A stretch of DNA of 64,000 nt from Neodiprion pinetum. Lineage: Eukaryota > Arthropoda > Insecta > Hymenoptera > Diprionidae. The translations under genes and the position numbers were made by a program. The notes below the pieces were generated by a model, which was not told the DNA's origin, did no database searches, and was given only the letters and a program-made list of their open reading frames with translations. The stretch is taken from contig NC_060232.1 in NCBI RefSeq assembly GCF_021155775.2, positions 11,816,251 through 11,880,250 of the forward strand. Reading direction: 5' to 3'. Each line of letters begins with the position of its first letter. Positions within the stretch are counted from its first letter, which is position 1. Positions 1-12,200 of this stretch are shown piece after piece.

Positions 1-10
1 CGCGTTAATA

Positions 11-237
11 AATATTCGAACACGTTCGGGCGCGTCCGGAAACGATCGGAGCTAGTGATAAAAGAATCGAAAGGGTTCGAGCGGGTCCGGAAAAAATCGG
101 ACCGGTTCGGAAAAAATTTGGAACGGTTCTGGGGGGTCCAGAAGCGGCCGGAACAGGCGGGAAAAAAAAATCTGACGGATTCAAGCGAGTCCGAAAACGA
201 TCGGTACAGGAAGGTACAGAAATATTCGACCTACGTT
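11..237. repeat. degenerate minisatellite, unit about 52 bp
   Basis: Four diverged copies of a block with the pattern TTC-R-GCG-GTCCGGAAA-ATCGG start at about 25, 76, 127 and 180, a spacing of 51-53 bases. A related lead-in, AATATTCGA followed by CACGTT or CTACGTT, occurs at 11 and again at 221, four units apart. Shorter internal similarity (GGTCCGGAAAAAATCGG at 84 and GGTTCGGAAAAAATTTGG at 104) suggests the unit itself grew from a smaller repeat. The array touches the window edge and may continue upstream. An open frame of 78 codons at 55-291 runs through it, but this is a by-product of the repeat lacking stops. Confidence 0.6.
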
Positions 238-241
238 AATT

Positions 242-1206
242 TTTTAAAGTTGAATCACCTCAATTGTCCGAAATCAAATCAGCAACTATAACGATTCTAG
301 CGATTGTCATTCTTTTCAATTCAGCAAAAAATAAAGGTACATAAATAATCCAAGCTGTTGGAAATGGAAAACAAAAATTTATCGAACCGTGTAAAACGTG
401 ACCATGATAAAGAAATGAATAATACACGTAATTATTGAATATAATGAAAGAGATTTCTCGTCCAACTTTGTGTTATTCAATTCTTTGCGGTCACCGAACA
501 TTTTATACGCCTTTGTTAATGATGCACGCAGTTATTCCTGCAACTCGCGCAAGTCTCAGAGGTGTAAATTAATTCTCGACACAACTGGTTTCTCATTGTT
601 TGACCGCGGTACAACTGTGAAGTGTATACCACACAAATGCAGAACGTCCGATATAATAAGCTCGCAGCACAATTCACGTCGCATGTTCTTTGAATTTTTT
701 CAGGTGGCGAATACACGCTCAAAGTCTCGACTAATTACAAAGAAGCTCATTAAAGGCGAAAGCATGGCTGCAGTAAATGAGAATTATCAACCTGCTACCG
801 CTAAGTAAAAAAATTGCGCAATTTTCGCGTAACTCGAAGCATGAATTACCGGGTGAGCACCTAAAAAAATCAAGCACCATAAGCAGCTAAATTTCATTAG
901 TTTATGAGTCTACTAAAATCGGTTTATCTGACATACATTAATTTTTGTTTCGATCTGTCGCGTTTTTTATTCTGATAAATTTATATCTCGTTGAAAAAAT
1001 TCACTTTCTTCAAATTTCTTTAAATTTATTCGCGCCATTAAATTTTTTGTTTCTTACGGACGTCAGACTAAATGTACTTTCACGTAATACGAAATGCTTC
1101 AGTTTCCTGTGAAATTGACCAAGATTTTGGTAAATTTGCCTCCAGTAAATTTCTCGGTCAAACGGACGTCTTTGAAGGATTGACCTGCAGAACTATTGCG
1201 GTAGGT
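242..1206. other. AT-rich non-coding stretch, no feature found
   Basis: Nothing recognisable. A 112-codon plus-strand frame (470-808) is not protein-like and has no detectable family. A pyrimidine tract ending in TTTTTTCAG near 693-701 could be a splice acceptor by chance. No donor or coding exon follows it. Confidence 0.5.
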
Positions 1207-1210
1207 TTGA

Positions 1211-1257
1211 TTTATCGATTAATCAAAAAGCAATTAATCGATTCATCGATTAATCGG
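1211..1257. repeat. cluster of ATCGATTAATC palindromic motifs
   Basis: Three copies of the half-palindrome ATCGATTAAT or its reverse lie within 47 bases (1214, 1235, 1247), and a further GCCGATTAAT lies just downstream at about 1278. The motif is rich in TAAT homeodomain cores. It could be a regulatory cluster or the remnant of a palindromic repeat. The sequence does not decide between these. Confidence 0.35.
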
Positions 1258-1746
1258 AGAAAACGATTATTCAAAGCTGCCGATTAATACAGATTGATCG
1301 TGAAAGATCGTAGAAAAGCCGCAGCTTTCGCTGAGCACCAACTGTAAGCGACGAGGTGCTTGACACACGTACCTAAGGGACTAATAATCTCAATAAAAAC
1401 TAATGCAAAGAGTAGCTCATCCTATTCAACGATCGAGTCTTGATATGGACGACATGATCAGGACCCGATTCAATTATGATATAACGGAATTGCGCGACAA
1501 CGACCCGATCCAAAAATATTATCGGGCACTGAGAACATGACCCAACAGCACTTTTATACAGTGACCAAAGTGGGACAGGAAATAAACTATGCACATGTAC
1601 ATAACTTAAAAAGAAAAAGAAAAAAAAGATGATCAATTCTACTTGCCACTATTTGCAAATATGTAAGAAGTACTTGATTTTATAACACAGAGAGATCTAC
1701 AGACTATTCAAGCTGTTCGCTAGACGAAACGTGTAAGGAAAGTTTA

Positions 1747-1771
1747 CCTAACCTAACCTAACCTAACCTAA
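1747..1771. repeat. interstitial telomere-type repeat (CCTAA)5
   Basis: Five perfect uninterrupted copies of CCTAA, the complement of TTAGG, the ancestral insect telomere unit. The array is only 25 bases long with unrelated sequence on both sides, so it is interstitial and not a chromosome end. Known origins of such tracts are telomerase-mediated repair of a break, or remnants near telomere-targeting retrotransposons. Neither can be told apart here. The motif supports an insect or other arthropod source. Confidence 0.85.
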
Positions 1772-4700
1772 GCGAGGAGTACACCGGTTGGCAGGTGTAA
1801 TTTACGTCTTATATGAACACACACAACAGGGGGAAGGGGGACAAAACATTATCGCTGCAAGTTTAAGTATGAGAAATATGCAGCTTAAAGGTTCAGAGGG
1901 ATATTCGCGAGCATATACGCGGTTGATGTTGTTATGCAACGTTATCGCTCAAGTCGTTAACCCAATTGCAAAACGGCAAAGGCATTAGGCAGCGCGCGTT
2001 CAGTTAAAGAAATATTACATGCGGAGATGTATGCCTGCGGGTTTTACTTCCGCCTCGATCATTAGGTACACCACGAGGATTACTGGGATTATTGATTACG
2101 CGCAGAGAAAGTAAGAGATGATGTTGTTTGACGATCAAAGGATGGGCTTGTAGTATTTCATGTGTTACGGACTTCCGTTGCAGATTTCAAGGGTTTGAGG
2201 ACGTTGGATTACAGATTTGTACGAAACTTAGTGTGATCGGAACCGGAGAATGTTCTTAACAATAAGATTTGTCCAATTTTTTTTCAACTTTTTCCATTCT
2301 CAGTAATAAAATTTCGAAATTTCACGACGATCTCAAGACATTCGACGTATTTCGCGATCTGAGATCGAAAATGAGGTTGAATTTTTATTTTGCGATACTT
2401 TTTTCGAATAAATTACCTCGAAAAATTGCAATCACATCTCAGCGCGGAATTTTTGTTTCATACACACGCCGCGGTGAATTTCCATAAGACCGGTGATCTA
2501 CACCGTCCTTGGACTAGTGCCTAGGTCGAATAACCTTGAAATGATAAGATTTATTCACTAGCGAATTTTAAAAGCAGCTGTTCACCGCGTGTCGAGTTGT
2601 TTTCGTCGATACTTCGCACGTGTGTATATATTATATGTTATGTGTATAACATATATAAACTTTGTTGACGGTTATAATAAAGCTGATTATTGAATGACCG
2701 AAGACCGGGGATCAGGCCTGTCATGCGGTAGAGCGACGCACTTTTAATAATTCTGATCAAGACATCGCGTATTGTTGGATCTACGAAAATTACATCACCT
2801 ATGTATAGACAAACTCTATTTTGTGGGAGTAAGAAGTTTCTTCTCTGCATGCACGATGTATAAGGAGACTCTAATGTGTTGATGTTGTGTTTACCCTTCT
2901 TGAATCCTTGCTTCCGATGAGAAACCGATGTGCAAATCATTAATCTACGAGAGAATATTTGTTGAAAGAATGTAAATTCGGAAAATGATTTTTTTTTTGT
3001 ACGTAGATAGCATAATCGGGCTGTAAAAACTGTATTGTGATTTGAGATAAATTAAAAACTGTGGAAATCGAGGAGTTGGGTTTTTTATGACCCTGGTATA
3101 AAAAAAAAAAGTGTTTATTTTGTAATTTTTTTTTAATTATCTTTTAGTAAGGCGAACAACCGAAAGTTGGACTACGGTTATGGGTAACAATCGAATTTTG
3201 TGTGTGTGAATAGAATGCGACTGAAAATGTTCAACGCTGTTGCATAGTTCCCGAAATTCCTGAAATTTTGCACACGAAATCGGAACGTGCGAAAAAAAAT
3301 TGCTCAAGGAGCAAAAGCAAAGAATGACTGATAACTTATATTCGAGTGTGATAAGTATCGCGTAAAGTGTAAACAAGTGCAAGTGACAGTGAATCCGAAC
3401 GAAAGCAGAGCTTCGTTAATCCGGGACTTTGCACCTGCATCGGCTAGCATCAGTGAGTAAAGAAACGTGGCTCTTAGAAGCCACGAATAGCCGAGGCGGC
3501 CGGAAGTCTGGTGCCTTGCACTGGGACTTCCGCTGGAGCGTGAAGCACACGGAGTGTTTCGATGCTGACTTCTCCAAATAGACTTTACGAAGCACCGTTT
3601 AACTCCTTCGTGTCAACCATCTTACCCCGCAGACACACCGATGAGCTTTCCGTTTTTTGTCCATTTTGTGGCGTTTTTAAGCCGCACGCAACTTATGTTT
3701 GATTTACGTCATTTTTAGAATAATTTTCGAGACGGCTGCAGTTGAATTTTGACTGGAACAGTCCGTTGAAAAAATATTACTGTGCAAAAACTTGCGCATT
3801 GGAGATGGCTTTGAAAATTATTTGAATTTGGAATTTTTAGCGTTAGGTTACGCTCCGAAATAACAATTTTCACATAAATTTATGGTGAATATCAAAAAAA
3901 TAGAAATAAAGGAAATAAGGAATGAAGAAAGGCTCGGAAACTGATTTTTGTTCAAAATTTCAAAGAAATTGGCTGAAACGGTCGATTTCAAAGTTATTTG
4001 CAGGATTATTAAAGAGAAAAATGTTTACCGGGACGCGGTGCGTATAATGTATGAGCAATAAAGCAATTTCACTTGTTTTTCAGGCATTCCACTTTGAATA
4101 ATGGGAAGAGAATTACATCGCAAGTAAAAAGCAATCGGTCGTTTCTTCGATATTTCAATTCTGCGCTACAAAAGTTTTGGGTTAATTGCAAAAAAAACTA
4201 TTTTCCGAAGACTTCCAGAAAAAATATGACTCGTCTGAAAAAAAAAACTTGTGAAAATGAAAATTGCCGAATATTTTTCGCCTGTGATTTTCAAGTGCGA
4301 TAAAAAATCATGTGACCGTACATGTATACACATAGAAGTAAATTCGACTTTGCGGATGAAAGTCGGCATTCGGCGACAGCCAGTTTGCTTACCTGCAAAA
4401 TGAATATTCATAAAGCCGGAGTCAAGATATTCGTGTGTAAAAAGTCAGAGGCGGGAGTCTTTTTTAACAGTTATAAAATCTTGCAAAATATATATACCAG
4501 CACAATACGCATACAAGCACCGTTTCTTGTCGATTTTATATCCAAGCGTCACAATTCAAATCCGAATCTAACCCACGCGCGATCTGTTGAATTGGATTAA
4601 ACACAGAAGGCCGCCTCCCTACGTACCTGCATATAAATATGCGTATGCAAATTATGCGAATACGAACGCATTGAACAAACGCGTAAAGTGTAAACGGGGT

Positions 4701-5088
4701 CAGATACACGCAGGCATGAGCGAAACAAAAAAATCGAAGAAAGAGAAAGAGAGAAAATGTCGTACAGGCACTTTGTGCAGGTTTGTGCGTTCTTCATGCA
4801 TATGTATGGACATTATTACCTGCAGGGCGCATGGGAGTAACCCGTACAACCCATATAATACACGTGCTGGCCGGGAAAACTTTGCCATTTGAAACTGCGG
4901 CTGCGCAGATGTTTAGCACGTGTCGTGCTGGCGGTGGTTTTTAATATCGAGGAACTCGTGTATGAGTTGACTTAAGATATGCAAGGCTGTCGTCATACCT
5001 GATTGAGAAGTTATACATCTGAAGAGAAACTGAAATTGGAGAAATGAAAGAACACAGAAAAGCACTAAAGCTCGAATTGGTATTTTTA
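1772..5088. other. non-coding stretch, scattered short hairpins
   Basis: No gene is supported. A short AT palindrome lies at 2633-2656 (ATATGTTAT and its complement around GTGT). A perfect 7 bp hairpin, CGTGGCT/AGCCACG, lies at 3469-3488 inside a locally GC-richer patch (3400-3640). That patch has the look of a possible untranslated exon but no open frame. A candidate minus-strand fused splice site at 4392/4393 is listed separately. The small open frames between 4073 and 5098 overlap each other on both strands and look random. Confidence 0.4.
4385..4410 (-). promoter_or_regulatory. weak candidate recursive (fused AG|GT) splice site
   Basis: On the minus strand the sequence ATTCATTTTGCAG is followed directly by GTAAGCAA, with the boundary between 4393 and 4392. 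The eight bases after the boundary equal those of the stronger site at 23595. The pyrimidine tract is short, and no GTGAGT or GTAAGT donor is seen in the next 90 bases, so this may be chance. Confidence 0.2.
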
Positions 5089-5697
5089 GTCTAGTCAAAA
5101 TGGGTGTGAATTAAAAATCTTCAAGATGTGACTGCATTTTTGCGTATAGGGGTATTCGACCCTCAGGAATTCAAATTTGAAGTTATTTTTGAGCTGCATA
5201 GCCGGTGCTTCGAGAAAACCGCCAAATTTGAAGTTTTTTTGCATTTTCCTCAAAAACTGCTATCGATAGATGAAAATTGACTTAACCATCGTGTAGAGTG
5301 GAAAATTCTACATCGAATTATGTCCTAACACGTCGGAAAGTGAGTCGGATTAACAAATCAAGAAAATGGAAATTCTACTTATCGACGACATCTGGGGAAT
5401 TTTTTGGTGAAATAATTTCTTTTTTCTTAATCTGTTAATCCGACTCCTTTTCCAACATGTCAGAACAGAATTCGATGTAGAGTTTTCCGCTCTACACGAT
5501 AGTTAAGTCAACTTTCATCTATCGATAGCAGTTTTTGAGGAAAACGCAAATAACGTCGAATTATGCAGTTTTCTCGAAACTTTGGCTTACAGCTCAAAAA
5601 TGATATCAGATTTGAGTTTCTGAGGGTCGAGAACCCCTGTAAATAAAAATGCAGCCATATCCCAAATATTTTTAATATATAATTATTTTGACTGGAC
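5089..5697. mobile_element. mariner-type fold-back MITE, copy 1 (609 bp)
   Basis: The element is almost entirely an inverted repeat, with arms of roughly 290 bases and a short central spacer near 5380-5400. The outer ends read GTCTAGTCAAAAT at 5089 and ATTTTGACTGGAC ending at 5697. Both are flanked by TA (5087-5088 and 5698-5699), the target duplication typical of Tc1/mariner elements. Arm landmarks pair up: GAGCTGCATAGCC with its counterpart near 5590, CTATCGATAGATGAAA with its mirror near 5517, and GTCGGATTAACA with TGTTAATCCGAC near 5440. There is no transposase frame, so it is non-autonomous. A second copy lies at 38410-39448. Each arm carries a TATCGATA octamer (5261 and 5520). Confidence 0.85.
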
Positions 5698-7725
5698 TAT
5701 TTACTTAGAAATTAAACGCTGGTTGTAATTATTCTTATAGCGGATGAACACTGAGTCAAACATTCAGAGGTTCTCAATATTTGCAAAAATCTGTTAGTCC
5801 ATATTAAATTGTGCGTCGAAAGTAACGAACACCTGTCCAACATTCATTATCATGTGAACGTGAAATCAACCTTAAACAAGTCTTGTATAAACTTTGGCTA
5901 TAAAAATATTGACACACATAATTCGCGAATGCTTGAGTTGAATTTTGTCCAGGTGCGGATAAGTTCCTGCTCAAGCTCAAAGCGTATAATGCAAGTAATG
6001 CCCGTTAGCAGTTGATGCATTCCATTTCAGGCTTGCGAAATAATTCAAGTGCGGTTAATGCCTGTAATAAATGGAAGTTGAATCGAGCGGGACAAATTGC
6101 CGGAGGTATAAGGTATATAAACGCAAATTATTGGACTGGCTGCTTTCATCGCGGGTATATATATAAGGATAAATTGCACGAGTGATCGAGTAATAATATT
6201 CCATTGCGTAATAATTAATAATCCCCGTCATGCATTCGCCTTTCCCAACAGCGATTCATATCGAATGATTCCGTGCAAAAATTTTCACGCGTAACATTCG
6301 AATTATTCAAGTGTTGCGAATTGCGATTCAGAAAATTTAAATTCAGGACTCGATTATTCAGGCGTAAGAAATCATCCCCGAAAAACACTGCTGTTTGTTA
6401 TTACGCTTGTCAAATTTTCCGAAACGCACTGAACGCATCCGGATAAATTTTGACAGTGTAGAAAATTTTTGATAGCAAATACTAATCGCATTCAATTAAT
6501 TCACCAATTAGTGACGAAACAATATTTGACTAGAACAAAGTTAACTTGAACCTAGAAGAAAGTCATTTCAATGATTCGCATTTCTTCTATCTACCAACTC
6601 AGATTCTTATCCGGCTTGATAAGAATCAGATAGTTCTGTATTAAATTTTATAAAACTCAAATGTTCAATTAGTCGGTATCCCAAATTGCCGAAGTAATTG
6701 CCTCTTGAATATGCAAACGTTTTTACCACACGAATCTACTTTGATAGAACATTATAAAACAAGAACTTCGATTCAGTCTCTGAAACGAGTTAATTTCTGA
6801 CTATCCTTTTCAGGAATAATTCTGCTTTCAGACTTACGTTATACAGAGTCAAATAATTATATCCCCCGATTTTCAACAAACTTGCAAACTTGTTTTCACT
6901 GTTCAAACAACAGCACCAAAGTTTTAAGGAAACCTGAACAACACTGAACTAACTGTTTTGTGTTATAATATTAGTTCGATTCCAGTTGTCCGCGATTAAA
7001 AATGAAATTCGATGAATGGTTTCACGGCAAGCAGTGAAATAAGATCAAACTTACGAGTTACTTCACATTCATGTACGGCAATACAGCGTTATGGAAAGGC
7101 AATTTTTTAGGGTCTCATAAGTATACCGATGGCGAGTCCACTTAATGTTATTAGCTTGATTATCGCCGCAGCTCGAGGCGTTAAATCTAGGTTTTTCTTT
7201 CGTCTAAGAAATCCAATTACTTAACACCAGCTCTCGTAACGTGTAACGTACCTACTCTCAAAAGCTGTGCTCCACTACTTCTGTAACCATGTGTTGTAAA
7301 GTAGTTGTCCAATCCTTTTCACTCAGAAATCTGTAGTGATTTCTTTTCAAACTTTTTCCAATCAATAATAAAGCTATCAAAGAGGTAAATGAACATTTTT
7401 TAATTGTAATAAAATATGTGTTACTGTGACAGCGTTTGTCCGATCTAATTGCAATTTTTTCACAATTTATTTACACCTTTGACCAAATTCACCTTTCACC
7501 AGAAGAAATTCGTTGTTAAAAGAATACAAATTACAATTATCAATCAATCGCTTGCATTGGAAGTAACATAAATTTTTTTCAGACGTCCTCTCGTAAAGTT
7601 CCGGAAATTAAAGTCATCAGTTATTTTCTTTTGCATTGGTCAGTATATTTCCAAACGCTTCTTGGTTCATTGTATCTACGTTACTCAATTTGCTTCTGAT
7701 AGTTGAGCCAAGTGCCAGGCCGGTC
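5698..7725. other. AT-rich non-coding stretch
   Basis: No gene, RNA or transposon is recognised. A perfect 10 bp stem, GATTCTTATC/GATAAGAATC, with a six-base loop lies at 6602-6627. A short TA-rich run lies at 6158-6168. The open frame at 5809-6015 is unsupported. Confidence 0.45.
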
Positions 7726-7726
7726 C

Positions 7727-7749
<23 letters not shown>
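7726..7749. repeat. (CT)12 microsatellite
   Basis: Twelve uninterrupted CT dinucleotides. Runs of this kind can bind GAGA-factor-like proteins in insects, but only length and purity are visible here. Confidence 0.95.
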
Positions 7750-7757
<8 letters not shown>

Positions 7758-9009
7758 GCCGAGAATTTAATCAAAGAGTGTGTGTTTTCTTTCGGCGAGC
7801 GGCGTATCTCCCACCTTGCCAATTTATTTATACACATCGATGATTGAACCCCCAAGGCGAATAGGAATTTCGCCGAATAGACTAAAATCAGAGGCTCAAC
7901 GTGCATGAAACCTTTTTTACCCATTCTTCTTAAAAGTAAAATTTACTCTTTATAAAAAAATATTATGAGATCTATTATTGTACTAAGTTTGAGCTTGAAG
8001 TAACATCCTTGCGATTAATTCGTACAGAATTTTTTACAGGATTGAGAATATCATTGATAGACGTAGTGCGGTAACAGGTGAAAATCTGTAAAAAAAAAAA
8101 AATGCCAGGGCGTTTCAGAATTGGGATAACGATTAGAAATTTCAGCGCAAAGTCAATCGGAGATGGTTAGAATGGTTAGACGCTAATCGAATTAGTACAC
8201 TATGCCTACAATTACAGTACATAAGGTGCTCGATGACGTCACTACGATTGCATGAGTCCTTCAATAACTAATCATTACAGACACAATTTGGTACAGATGA
8301 ATTTTACACGATACGTGTTGGCTTTCGATTATAACCTTCGCATATATACACTTTTTTTGACCTCGACGAAAAATTCTTTAAACAGGCATCGTCCTTATGA
8401 GGACCGCAACATACCTGCAGTGCGGTTTCTCATGAATTATACTGAAATTTTGTACCGCACTGAGAAAACGAAGGGAAATTAGGTGTATGGATTTGAGACT
8501 GCAAAATTCCAAAGTTGTAACGATACGTGATTTCGTCATTCAAATTCGATATTGACATGCGGGATAAATTTGAAAATCCTAAAGTGGCATCACCATAAGA
8601 GGAAAAAAGTGACACGATATTGTAAAGTCTGTTATATGAAGCGTTATGAAGCAATTTATCCCACCCTTTGTATATGCTCCAAATGAATCACGTTCGATGC
8701 AGAATTTTTGTTGCATCGTTTTGGCGAGGAGCCAGAAATCTGTAAGGATCTAGGAGAATAAATACCCGTGATCTGCTTTGCAGGCCTTATTTAGGAAATC
8801 AGAAGCCTCGTCTTCTCGAGGGATTTCGCGAATGCAGAACATGAACGGAAAAATCAAGAGTAAAATAATACTCATCTCAAGATTTCGTGCCTTAGGCATG
8901 TGGCAAGAAGACGGACCGATCGTAGTGATTTAATTCTTCAATTGAACTTCGGCACTTCATGCAAATGCAGGAAACGAATTTTTCACGCCCAAACAACGCG
9001 AATAATGTA
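7750..9009. other. non-coding stretch with one CRE-type octamer
   Basis: No gene is supported. The palindromic octamer TGACGTCA, the full CREB/ATF site, lies at 8234-8241. The other sequence is AT-rich with an A13 run near 8090. Confidence 0.4.
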
Positions 9010-9224
9010 TTTATACAACGCGAGCATGTTTTACGCGTTTTTCTGTTTCTATGACGGTATAATGAGTCTGCGAATGCGCATGCGCGAAGTACCGAAGGGA
9101 CCACTTTTAAGTCCTACGAGTTCAAAGTGGCCTTTTCTTTTCTATATTCCGCGCATGCGCCGTTGCGAACAAATCTGACATTACGCGACCCTAACCTCAA
9201 TTCCGTGCTTCGTGAACAAACGCG
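9010..9224. mobile_element. dispersed GC-rich palindromic repeat, copy 1
   Basis: This shares an extended alignment with 52291-52529. Common landmarks in order are an AACGCGAGCATGTTT-like start, a CTATGACGGT block, the palindrome GAATGCGCATGCGC, ACCACTTTTAAG, the mirror CCGCGCATGCGCCG, AACAAATCTGACATTACGCG, ACCCTAACCTCAA and CGTGCTTCGTGA. The two GCATGCGC blocks face each other, and ACTTTTAAG pairs with CAAAGTGG, so the RNA or single strand could fold into a nested hairpin. This copy lacks about 25 bases present in the second copy near 52327-52352. No transposase and no clear target duplication are seen, so the family is unknown. The two open frames that cross it are by-products. Confidence 0.7.
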
Positions 9225-12200
9225 TATAGGTACAGGAATAACTGCAACGAATAATTCGAACATCTCAAATTGGCACAGCCGTTATGTATCGGCTAGCTTA
9301 AGGTCGAACCGTTGCTGGCATTTAATTAAACTGACCTTATTGCAAAAACAGGAAAGTCTGCAACGTTAGTCAAGCGCGAGCGCGGTCATTACGCCCGTTA
9401 TTCGCGTATTTAGGTAATATATGTTATACAGCGTACAACGTGCATGAGAACCTCGCATTTTCGAATCGATAAAACCGAGCCAGTCATTCGAAACCAGTTG
9501 TAAAAAAATGAACAAAATTCAGCATGCTAGACGTTTCACCCGTTGCCGATTTTCACCAAATGTATAGTGGAAAAATCTTTGTCTTCTATGTATAAGACTT
9601 GCATAATATTTTGCGATTTATTTGCAACTATCCGAACACCTGTTATTTTTTGAAAACAAGTTTTGTATCAAGATTAAAAATATCTATCTATTTATTTATG
9701 GAATTAATATTTGCCGCAGGTTTAAATACGTTGGGTAAAACCCAATTGTACTTTTTCAATGTAGAGATTCTTCGTGTCGACCTAAATTCGTAAGACGCGA
9801 AATACGAAATTGTAACTTGTACTGTAAGAAAATATATAAACACGTAGTATGTAGCACATGATTTCAACGTTGTTCTATAAAGTATTCATATATTCCGAGG
9901 AGATGACCAAACGATTTTGCAACGTTCGCAAAGTCAAGTAAATATTTCGTTTTGTTATTGCGAACCAACAATATTTGCCTTTATTTATTTTTCTCGAAAT
10001 AAAGAAAATTAGTTGGCATTATATAAGATATTTTTGGTCGCTTGACTGTTTGGAAACAAAACGCGTTTGCAAGTTTCGTGAACAAAGAGCGTTCCATATA
10101 GTACATTCAATGACAATTTGACAAACGTTCGATCCTCGTCATCTCTCCCTCACATTTTTCCGATATTTGTCTCAACTGTAATTCGCACATTGAGGAAATT
10201 GTTGAGCTTAAAAAAAACAGCTGTTCCGTATTTACAGACAACAGTAAATTGGAGTCATTTTCAAAACTGATGAACACAAAATTTGTCAAATTACTTTAAA
10301 TCTTTAGGCTCGTGAAAAACTTGTAAATGACTAATGTTACAAGAAAGAATTTAAGAAAATTTCACAAATATTCAAAGTTGGCACAATGATTTCAAAGCAT
10401 GGTCCAGAAATCCGAAATGACGGTCAGGGTTAGACGTGAATGGATTTGACATAAACTTGTATAAAAGTACAAAACGGTTATTTTTTTCCAAAGTAATAAA
10501 ATTCCAGTTACGACGTGAAGTGTTTCTGTTTTTTTTTTTAAACTAATATGTAGGTGAATATATTATTTGTTATATATGTAAAAAAGGATATACCTGTGTA
10601 CATAAATTTAATTTTGCGAATCTCGTATATCTTTTTAAGTATTACGACTGGTAGTAACAATTTGATTTACGCGTATATTTTACAGATTCGGTCGGTTTTC
10701 TCGCATTTTACGAGGTTTCACCCGTTTTAGCACGTGAAAGACGAAATGGTTATAATACAAAGCTTTCGGCGCGTGTTTTTTCCTCCTTGTTGCGTTGATT
10801 TCTTGAAAACTTGTTTCCCTCCCCATGTTGCGTAACCCTCGCCTCGCTACGTTGATTCTGTTTTTGTTTTTGTTTTCATTTTGGTGTATTTTTTTTAATT
10901 GAATTAGGAACTTGGCAGGGGAGGATCTCCGATGCCAGGCGTGAATCGGCCGATGCCTAGCCTCTAAATTTATAGTTATCTCTTCCCTTCCGCGTGTTAC
11001 AAGCAGACTGGTCACGTGTATTTTTGTATCGCGTCTACGGTATCGCATACACGCGTGTTCGAATAGCAACAGAGATAATTTATCACGGATAAAAGATCGG
11101 TGAACACCTGATAAGATAATGAAACGTTCGCTTCAGATTAGAATAGAATTGGTAACTTTCCTCGGGTTACAATTAGGAAATGTGCGTTAGTTACAACAAA
11201 AAATTTAGTTCGTGATCAGAAATTTAGAATAAAAATTAACAGTGAATGTATGCCAATTGCGATTCAGAGCCGATTTGAAACTCGAAATATCGAATTCTGC
11301 AAAAAAAAAAAGAATTCACCATTTAACTGCATTAAAGTCGATTGTTAATACGTTTAGTCAAATTGACGTAATCGCGAAACACAGTTAAAAATAATAACTA
11401 TACAAAATTTACACAAACGATTTTGCACCCACACCTACGCAAGATACTGACGCCTGGTATAATAATAGCTCTAGACGCCTTTATCAAAAATCTTAGTGTA
11501 ATCTCGTGTTGTTGACGTTAAATTTGAAGCAGCGAATACGCGTGTACTTCACATCCGTATAGTATACGTTCACTACTCATACATTCGCAGCCACATCACC
11601 AGACAAACAACTTTATTCGCCTATCGTTATTGTGTAGATAAAAATTATTGTCTAGTGCCTAAAGACAGAATGATTTACTTCACCTACTCATCCAGCCAAT
11701 AAAAACATTTTGGCCACACAAGAATGGAAAATTTATCAACATTTTCCCCAACGATAGTGTAACACTATTAACTCCGGTTTCAGTTTCACATCTCTATCAT
11801 ATAAGAAGAACGCGCCATACAAGTCGCAAACAATTTCCTCGCCGTTATTGTTCACACTGCAACCTGTCTTCGAATACAATGCCGCAGTTTCTTGACTCGA
11901 TCTGAAGGAGGTTTGCAAAGCGGAAAAGGCTTAAATGCCACTGGTCTTTCTTTTTCGCCTCAAAGCCTCGCGGGGACGTTTCAAGAGAAAAAGCTCCGCG
12001 CTTAAGTTGAGCCCTTTTTTCCGGACTGTCAACCCTGCGGAAGAATCTTCAGCGGAATTCGTTTCTGTTCAACCATGTATGTACGGAACCATGCAAGAAA
12101 CAGAATCAAAGGATTCTCGATGGCACTTTAAGTCATTCGGAAATCATTGATAAGCAACGGGAGAAATCAATAGTGGAATGGAAACCATTAGAAATCGTGC

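Noticed and set aside
10680..11069. Longest open frame, 129 codons, minus strand
   Set aside because: The translation is Arg/Lys-rich with no recognisable domain. The length is within what 64 kb of random sequence yields, and there is no promoter or splice context.
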